Below, piece after piece: positions 5,715 through 9,318 of a DNA stretch of 9,318 nucleotides; within the stretch, counting starts at the first letter, position 1; each line of letters starts with the position of its first letter. The translations under genes were made by a program, and so were the position numbers. The DNA is taken from assembly GCA_903870185.1 (NCBI GenBank), contig CAIQCE010000321.1, positions 1-9,318 of the forward strand. The letters run 5' to 3'. The DNA is from an uncultured Gammaproteobacteria bacterium. GTDB lineage: Bacteria; Pseudomonadota; Gammaproteobacteria; Coxiellales; Coxiellaceae. A model generated the notes under the pieces. It ran no database searches, was not told where the DNA came from, and saw only the letters and a list, made by a program, of their open reading frames with translations.

Positions 5715-6059
5715 TTAATTAACTCCTGATTTATCTGCAACCACTACCGTAATATGGCTGGTTCGTTTTACAATTCGATTCGCTCGGCCTCTTGCTCGTG
5801 CGCTAAATCTTTTGGCGACAGGACCTTCATCGACACAAATACTTTGTACAAATAATTCGTCGATATCCGCCCCTAAATTGTGTTCAGCATTCGCAATTGC
5901 TGAATTCAATACCTTTCCTACTAAGTGAGCCGCTTTTTTAGGGCTGAACTCCAGGAGGTAAACTGCTTTAGAAGCAGCCATTCCACGGACTTGATCAACC
6001 ACCAAACGTGCTTTTTGGGGAGAGATATGGGCATTACTGAGCTTTGCTGAAACCTTCAT
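5715..6059 (-). CDS. rplV: 50S ribosomal protein L22
   Basis: L22 contacts all 23S rRNA domains and sends a long beta-hairpin into the exit tunnel near the L4 constriction and the macrolide site. The 114-residue product (E. coli 110) has SPQKARLVVDQVRG (13-26), the helix NSAIANAEHNLGADIDEL (52-69) and the hairpin DEGPVAKRFSARARGRANRI (77-96) followed by VKRTSHITVVV (97-107). No deletion in the hairpin of the kind linked to macrolide resistance is seen. The start at 6059 has AGGA four bases upstream, and rpsS ends 16 bases before it. Confidence 0.97.
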   Translation of the reverse strand: MKVSAKLSNAHISPQKARLVVDQVRGMAASKAVYLLEFSPKKAAHLVGKVLNSAIANAEHNLGADIDELFVQSICVDEGPVAKRFSARARGRANRIVKRTSHITVVVADKSGVN

Positions 6060-6075
6060 GTTATCCTCTTATACT

Positions 6076-6351
6076 TTACTTATTGGCTTTCTTATCGGCG
6101 GCGTGGCCACGATAAGTTCGAGTCAAAGCAAACTCACCTAATTTATGCCCAACCATATTTTCAGTAATATAGACAGGCACATGAATTCGACCGTTATGAA
6201 TTGCCAGAGTTAAATTCACCATATCAGGCGTAATCATGGATCTTCTAGACCATGTTTTAATCGGGCGTTTTGTGTTGCTTGCATTCGCCTCTTCGACCTT
6301 TTTTTGCAGATGGTGATCTACAAATGGACCTTTTCGCGTTGACCTTGGCAC
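6076..6351 (-). CDS. rpsS: 30S ribosomal protein S19, GTG start
   Basis: S19 is in the 30S head, close to the A-site tRNA and to intersubunit bridges with L5. The 91-residue product (E. coli 92) starts MPRSTRKGPFVDHHLQKKV (1-19) and has IKTWSRRSMITPDMV (31-45), HNGRIHVPVYITENMVGHKL (52-71) and GEFALTRTYRGHAADKK (72-88). The start codon is GTG at 6349-6351. It is placed exactly at the family N-terminus, and GAGGA seven bases upstream supports it; no ATG fits better. The 38-base spacer from rplB holds an 11-base tandem repeat. Confidence 0.97.
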   Translation of the reverse strand: MPRSTRKGPFVDHHLQKKVEEANASNTKRPIKTWSRRSMITPDMVNLTLAIHNGRIHVPVYITENMVGHKLGEFALTRTYRGHAADKKANK

Positions 6352-6358
6352 TGTTAAA

Positions 6359-6363
6359 TCCTC
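6359..6363 (-). promoter_or_regulatory. Ribosome binding site supporting the rpsS GTG start
   Basis: GAGGA lies seven bases before the GTG at 6351, an ideal distance, and confirms that the S19 frame begins at GTG. Confidence 0.75.
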
Positions 6364-6385
6364 ATTTAAATACTATTTAAATACT
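6364..6385. repeat. Two-copy 11-base tandem repeat between rplB and rpsS
   Basis: ATTTAAATACT occurs twice without a break at 6364-6374 and 6375-6385. Each unit includes the palindrome ATTTAAAT. It fills most of the 38-base spacer, immediately upstream of the rpsS ribosome binding site on the transcribed strand. No role is apparent; local slippage is a simple origin. Confidence 0.8.
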
Positions 6386-6389
6386 TTTT

Positions 6390-7217
6390 TTATTTAACTC
6401 GTCGATCTCGAACAATCATTTTTTTCGTTCGTTTATTACGACGTGTCTTATAACCCTTAGTTGGTACACCGGTTGGGCTGACTGGGTGACGTCCACCTGA
6501 AGTCTTACCTTCACCACCACCATGAGGGTGATCGATCGGGTTCATCGCCACACCACGAACAGTCGGTCGAATACCGCGCCAACGATTCGCACCTGCTTTA
6601 CCGATACGTCTTAAGTTATGCTCTGTATTACTGACTTCACCAATTGTAGCTCGGCAAGTCGACAATACTTTTCTCATTTCACCTGAACGCAACTTCAATA
6701 CCGCATAAGTACCTTCTCGAGCCGCTAACTGCGCTGAAGTACCCGCACTTCGAATAAACTGAGCGCCTTTACCAGGCTTAAGTTCTACACAATGAATCGT
6801 GGAACCTACAGGGATATTCTGTAATGGCAAGCAACTTCCTACTCGAATTGGTGCCGCTTCTCCGGAAAGAACTTCATCACCAGCCTTTATACCTCGAGGG
6901 GCGATAATATACCTTCTTTCTCCGTCTACGTACAACACTAATGCAATATTTGCACTTCGATTTGGATCATATTCTAATCGTTCAATTTTACCGACGATAC
7001 CATCTTTATCGCGCTTGAAATCGATCATTCTATAAAGACGAGCATGACCGCCCCCACGATGACGAACGGTGATTCGTCCCGCATTGTTACGACCACTGAT
7101 TCGTTTCTTGGATTGCACCAAAGCCGCTACCGGCTTACCCTTATGTAAATCAGGATTAGAAACGACTAATTTATGCCGTTGTCCTGGGGAGGTTGGTTTT
7201 TTCTTCACTAAGGCCAT
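6390..7217 (-). CDS. rplB: 50S ribosomal protein L2
   Basis: L2 is needed for subunit association and for peptidyl-transferase activity. The 275-residue product (E. coli 273) has the N-terminal basic part with SGRNNAGRITVRHRGGGHAR (41-60), the OB-fold-like core with IDFKRDKDGIVGKIERLEYD (65-84) and the SH3-like half with CRATIGEVSN (188-197). The highly conserved C-terminal stretch is NPIDHPHGGGEGKTSGG (226-242), with H230 equivalent to the functionally important E. coli H229. The basic tail GYKTRRNKRTKKMIVRDRR (255-273) is present. The start has AAGGG nine bases upstream, directly after the rplW stop; the gap is 13 bases. Nothing is anomalous. Confidence 0.98.
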   Translation of the reverse strand: MALVKKKPTSPGQRHKLVVSNPDLHKGKPVAALVQSKKRISGRNNAGRITVRHRGGGHARLYRMIDFKRDKDGIVGKIERLEYDPNRSANIALVLYVDGERRYIIAPRGIKAGDEVLSGEAAPIRVGSCLPLQNIPVGSTIHCVELKPGKGAQFIRSAGTSAQLAAREGTYAVLKLRSGEMRKVLSTCRATIGEVSNTEHNLRRIGKAGANRWRGIRPTVRGVAMNPIDHPHGGGEGKTSGGRHPVSPTGVPTKGYKTRRNKRTKKMIVRDRRVK

Positions 7218-7230
7218 TTTGTTTTACCCT

Positions 7231-7530
7231 TTAAGCTTGTTGTTCAGTCATTTCGATGGAGCTACCTTTTTCCAAAGTCACATAAGCTTTTTTCCAAGCT
7301 TTGTGATGACCTTGAATTTGTCCAAATCGAGCTGGCTTAGACTTCATATTAGTCACTCGTACGGATCTAACCTTTACTGAAAATAGCTGTTCAATCGCTA
7401 TTTTAAGTTCTGGTTTGCTAGAATCTCTTCTAACCTTAAACACTAACTGCTGATAACCATCTGCTGATTGAGAGGCTTTTTCAGTCAAATGAGGAGCCAA
7501 AATTATTTTTAATAATCGTTCTTCGTTCAC
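7231..7530 (-). CDS. rplW: 50S ribosomal protein L23, GTG start
   Basis: L23 sits at the tunnel exit and is the docking site for trigger factor and the signal recognition particle. The 99-residue product (E. coli 100) begins MNEERLLKIILAPHLTEKAS (1-20) and shows VFKVRRDSSKPELKIAIEQL (30-49), FSVKVRSVRVTNMKSK (50-65) and the family end KKAYVTLEKGSSIE (80-93). The start is GTG at 7528-7530, overlapping the rplD TGA by four bases (GTGA). GAGGAG eight bases upstream supports it, and the N-terminus matches the family. The variable loop is of bacterial length. Confidence 0.97.
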   Translation of the reverse strand: MNEERLLKIILAPHLTEKASQSADGYQQLVFKVRRDSSKPELKIAIEQLFSVKVRSVRVTNMKSKPARFGQIQGHHKAWKKAYVTLEKGSSIEMTEQQA

Positions 7531-8147
7531 GCCAATCTCTCCTCAAGCTGTTTCACTGCCGCCAGAGTCATCACAACGTGATCAGCTGACACTAGGCTCA
7601 CTGGATCCACATGCTCTGCATCGACAATATCGACTCGATATAAATTTCGAGCCGCTAATTCTAAGTTTTCATGAATACCTGCCGTCACAAATAGAATGTG
7701 ACCTTCAAGCTTCATCTCAGTCAATTTAGCAACCAACTCACGAGTCTTCGCTGCTGCCATTTGAATCTCATCAACCACATTTAACCGTTCCAAACGAAGC
7801 AATTCAGACAAGATGCTAGCGATCGCTCGTCTATACATCTTCTTATTCACTTTTTGGCTAAAGTCACGTGGACGTGCTGCAAAAGTTACACCACCCTTAC
7901 GCCAAATTGGACTTCTAGAAGAACCCGCTCGTGCACGGCCTGTACCTTTTTGACGCCAAGGCTTAATACCACCGCCTCTCACATCACTTCGGTTTTTTTG
8001 CGCTTTAGTTCCAGCACGCGCAGCTGACATATGAGCTGTTACGACCTGATGAATCAAAGGCTCTTTGAATTCAACACCAAATACTGCCTCATTCACACTG
8101 ACAGTGGAAGCGCTGCCATTGGCTGCTGCTTTAACCTGCAATTCCAT
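7527..8147 (-). CDS. rplD: 50S ribosomal protein L4
   Basis: L4 nucleates 50S assembly and extends a loop into the exit tunnel; in E. coli it also represses the S10 operon through the S10 leader RNA. The 206-residue product (E. coli 201) begins MELQVKAAANGSASTVSVNE (1-20). The tunnel loop is intact: KPWRQKGTGRARAGSSRSPI at 62-81, where K67 corresponds to E. coli K63, a macrolide-resistance position, here wild type. FAARPRDFSQKVNKKMYR (89-106) and DPVSLVSADHVVMT (about 181-194) complete the family pattern. The ATG overlaps the rplC stop (TAATG); AGGGGA about six bases upstream is encoded in the rplC end. Since no S10-type leader precedes rpsJ, autoregulation by L4 in the E. coli manner is doubtful. 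Confidence 0.97.
   Translation of the reverse strand: MELQVKAAANGSASTVSVNEAVFGVEFKEPLIHQVVTAHMSAARAGTKAQKNRSDVRGGGIKPWRQKGTGRARAGSSRSPIWRKGGVTFAARPRDFSQKVNKKMYRRAIASILSELLRLERLNVVDEIQMAAAKTRELVAKLTEMKLEGHILFVTAGIHENLELAARNLYRVDIVDAEHVDPVSLVSADHVVMTLAAVKQLEERLA
7539..7544 (-). promoter_or_regulatory. Ribosome binding site supporting the rplW GTG start
   Basis: GAGGAG lies inside the 3' end of rplD, eight bases before the GTG at 7530. This confirms the GTG start and the four-base overlap with rplD. Confidence 0.75.
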
Positions 8148-8806
8148 TATCTATCCCCTCTCTTCTTAGCCGTCTTAACCGTAGGTATCACGACGACTTG
8201 ACCACCAGGAGCACCTGGAAGCGCACCTTTAATCAAGAGCAAATTGCGAGCTGCATCAACCCGAACCACTTCTAAAGATTGAACTGTGCAATTCACATCA
8301 CCCAAGTGACCTGACATTTTCTTACCTTTCATCACTCGACCAGGAGTCTGACATTGTCCAATAGACCCAGGTACACGGTGAGATACAGAGTTACCGTGAG
8401 AAGCATCTTGAGTTCGGAAGTTATGACGCTTAACCGTACCCGCAAAACCTTTACCTTTGCTAACCCCTCGTACATCTACAATTTGACCTTCAGCAAAAGA
8501 TTCAACGGTGAATTCATCACCTACTTTCACTTCTGGCAATTCATTTTCTTCTAATCTAAATTCTTTCAATACTGCACCAGCTTCAATGCCCGCCTTCGTG
8601 TACTGACCTAAAATAGCTTTAGTGAGCTTAGAAGGATGCTTACTGCCTGCAGAAAATTGCACGGCACGATAGCCATCAGTTGCCACAGTTTTCACCTGCG
8701 TCACTTTATTGAATAGCACCTCGACCACAGTCACCGGAACGGATACTCCACTTTCCAGGAAGACCCGAGTCATTCCACATTTTTGACCTATCAAACCAAC
8801 AGACAT
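8147..8806 (-). CDS. rplC: 50S ribosomal protein L3
   Basis: L3 is an early assembly protein whose central extension reaches the peptidyl-transferase centre. The 219-residue product (E. coli 209) begins MSVGLIGQKCGMTRVF (1-16). It has SKGKGFAGTVKRHNFRTQDA (116-135), SHGNSVSHRVPGSIG (136-150) and TPGRVMKGKKMSGHLGD (154-170). Q153 corresponds to E. coli Q150, the glutamine methylated by PrmB. The residue before it is cysteine (C152), where E. coli has N149. The basic C-terminal end KTAKKRGDR is a short extension over E. coli. The start has GGAG six bases upstream; rpsJ ends 31 bases before it. The stop overlaps the rplD start by one base. Confidence 0.97.
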   Translation of the reverse strand: MSVGLIGQKCGMTRVFLESGVSVPVTVVEVLFNKVTQVKTVATDGYRAVQFSAGSKHPSKLTKAILGQYTKAGIEAGAVLKEFRLEENELPEVKVGDEFTVESFAEGQIVDVRGVSKGKGFAGTVKRHNFRTQDASHGNSVSHRVPGSIGQCQTPGRVMKGKKMSGHLGDVNCTVQSLEVVRVDAARNLLLIKGALPGAPGGQVVVIPTVKTAKKRGDR

Positions 8807-8837
8807 CTTTTACTCCTAACTCGTTTTACTGCCGCCG

Positions 8838-9161
8838 TTATTCAACGCTAATTTGCACATCCACACCGGCTGCTAAATCTAACTTCATCAATGCATCAAC
8901 AGTCTTATCTGTAGGCTGCACGATAATAATCAATCGCTTATGAGTTCTAAGCTCATATTGATCACGAGCATCTTTGTTCACATGAGGTGACTTCAGAATC
9001 GTGAAGCGTTCGATCTTAGTTGGCAAAGGAACAGGACCCCTGATCTGGGCCCCTGTTCGCTTTGCCGTTTCAACAATCGCGCCTGTCGATTGATCGATAA
9101 TTCCAGGATCATAACCCGTTAGCTTGATCCGTATTAATTGATTTTTTTTCACAGCAGCCAT
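8838..9161 (-). CDS. rpsJ: 30S ribosomal protein S10
   Basis: S10 lies in the 30S head with S3 and S14 and, with NusB, also joins transcription antitermination complexes. The 107-residue product (E. coli 103) has YDPGIIDQSTGAIVETAKRT (17-36), GAQIRGPVPLPTKIERFTIL (37-56), SPHVNKDARDQYELRTHKRL (58-77) and VDALMKLDLAAGVDVQI (88-104). The start at 9161 is only six bases after the EF-Tu stop. No strong Shine-Dalgarno is seen (just GAG in the last EF-Tu codon), so translation probably couples to tuf. The first gene of the S10 group therefore lacks the long leader and promoter found in E. coli. Confidence 0.97.
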   Translation of the reverse strand: MAAVKKNQLIRIKLTGYDPGIIDQSTGAIVETAKRTGAQIRGPVPLPTKIERFTILKSPHVNKDARDQYELRTHKRLIIIVQPTDKTVDALMKLDLAAGVDVQISVE

Positions 9162-9167
9162 GATTGT

Positions 9168-9318
9168 TTACTCAATAATTTTAGTAACGACACCCGCGCC
9201 GACGGTTCGACCGCCTTCACGCACCGCAAAACGTAACCCATCATCCATCGCAATCGGTACGATTAACTCAATCGTCACTTTCACGTTATCTCCCGGCATA
9301 ACCATCTCTACTCCCTCC
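9168..9318 (-). CDS. tuf: Elongation factor Tu, C-terminal 49 residues only
   Basis: EF-Tu is the GTPase that delivers aminoacyl-tRNA to the ribosome. Only the end of domain 3 is in the window; the start lies beyond the right edge, so no start codon is seen. Reading the minus strand back from the TAA at 9168-9170 gives EGVEMVMPGDNVKVTIELI, then PIAMDDGLRFAVREGGRTVG and the end AGVVTKIIE. This is the expected EF-Tu C-terminus in length and sequence. It ends six bases before rpsJ with no terminator between, which joins the str and S10 groups. Whether it is tufA or tufB cannot be told from this piece; position next to rpsJ suggests the str-operon copy. Confidence 0.96.
   Translation of the reverse strand, partial: EGVEMVMPGDNVKVTIELIVPIAMDDGLRFAVREGGRTVGAGVVTKIIE

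Noticed and set aside
7069..7380. Longest plus-strand open frame (103 codons)
   Set aside because: Antisense to rplB and rplW, crosses their junction, and resembles no protein; no promoter or binding site supports it.
7876..7965. Macrolide-resistance change in L4 or L22 tunnel loops
   Set aside because: The L4 loop, including K67 (E. coli K63), and the L22 hairpin are intact and of normal length.
1..9318. A hidden new system, inserted element, CRISPR array or RNA gene
   Set aside because: Every stretch is accounted for by the canonical S10/spc gene order, spacers are 2-38 bases apart from the 109-base promoter gap, and no tRNA, repeat array or foreign-composition segment is visible.

Overview
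The window is one uninterrupted block of translation genes, all on the minus strand. It runs from the 3' end of the elongation factor Tu gene (right edge) through the whole S10 ribosomal protein operon and most of the spc operon, ending inside rplO (left edge). In transcription order, right to left: tuf (partial), rpsJ, rplC, rplD, rplW, rplB, rpsS, rplV, rpsC, rplP, rpmC, rpsQ, then rplN, rplX, rplE, rpsN, rpsH, rplF, rplR, rpsE, rpmD, rplO (partial). The order is the classical E. coli one with no insertion, loss or inversion.

The proteins read as gammaproteobacterial: they align with remembered E. coli sequences almost without gaps, and the two operons are in the enterobacterial order. Base composition is moderately AT-rich (about 40-45% GC by eye). 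Three traits point away from the Enterobacteriaceae. EF-Tu lies only 6 bases before rpsJ, S14 keeps a full set of zinc-ribbon cysteines, and L15 carries a GGYHK segment with a cysteine-rich glycine stretch. A Legionellales/Coxiella-like host is a tentative guess, not a demonstrated placement.

Layout: 9168-9318 is the EF-Tu C-terminus; 4153-9161 is the S10 operon (11 genes); 4044-4152 is the only gap longer than 40 bases and holds a good candidate for the spc promoter (extended -10, GC-rich discriminator, A/T-tract UP-like region); 1-4043 is the spc operon. No gene-free stretch exceeds 300 bases. Genes are packed with TAATG, ATGA or GTGA overlaps, or with ribosome binding sites built into the preceding stop codon, so translational coupling is probably extensive. 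rplW and rpsS start at GTG. The rplE start is best placed at 3298, not at the upstream GTG.

Together the genes make 12 large-subunit and 5 central 30S proteins of the tunnel, peptidyl-transferase surround, 30S head and decoding region, plus further proteins of both subunits, in balanced amounts. I looked for a hidden or new system (plus-strand genes, inserted elements, repeats, CRISPR) and found none. The points worth a second look are small: the missing S10 leader, the spc promoter architecture, the zinc-type S14, a cysteine in the L3 loop, unusual tails on S3 and L5, and a short tandem repeat before rpsS.
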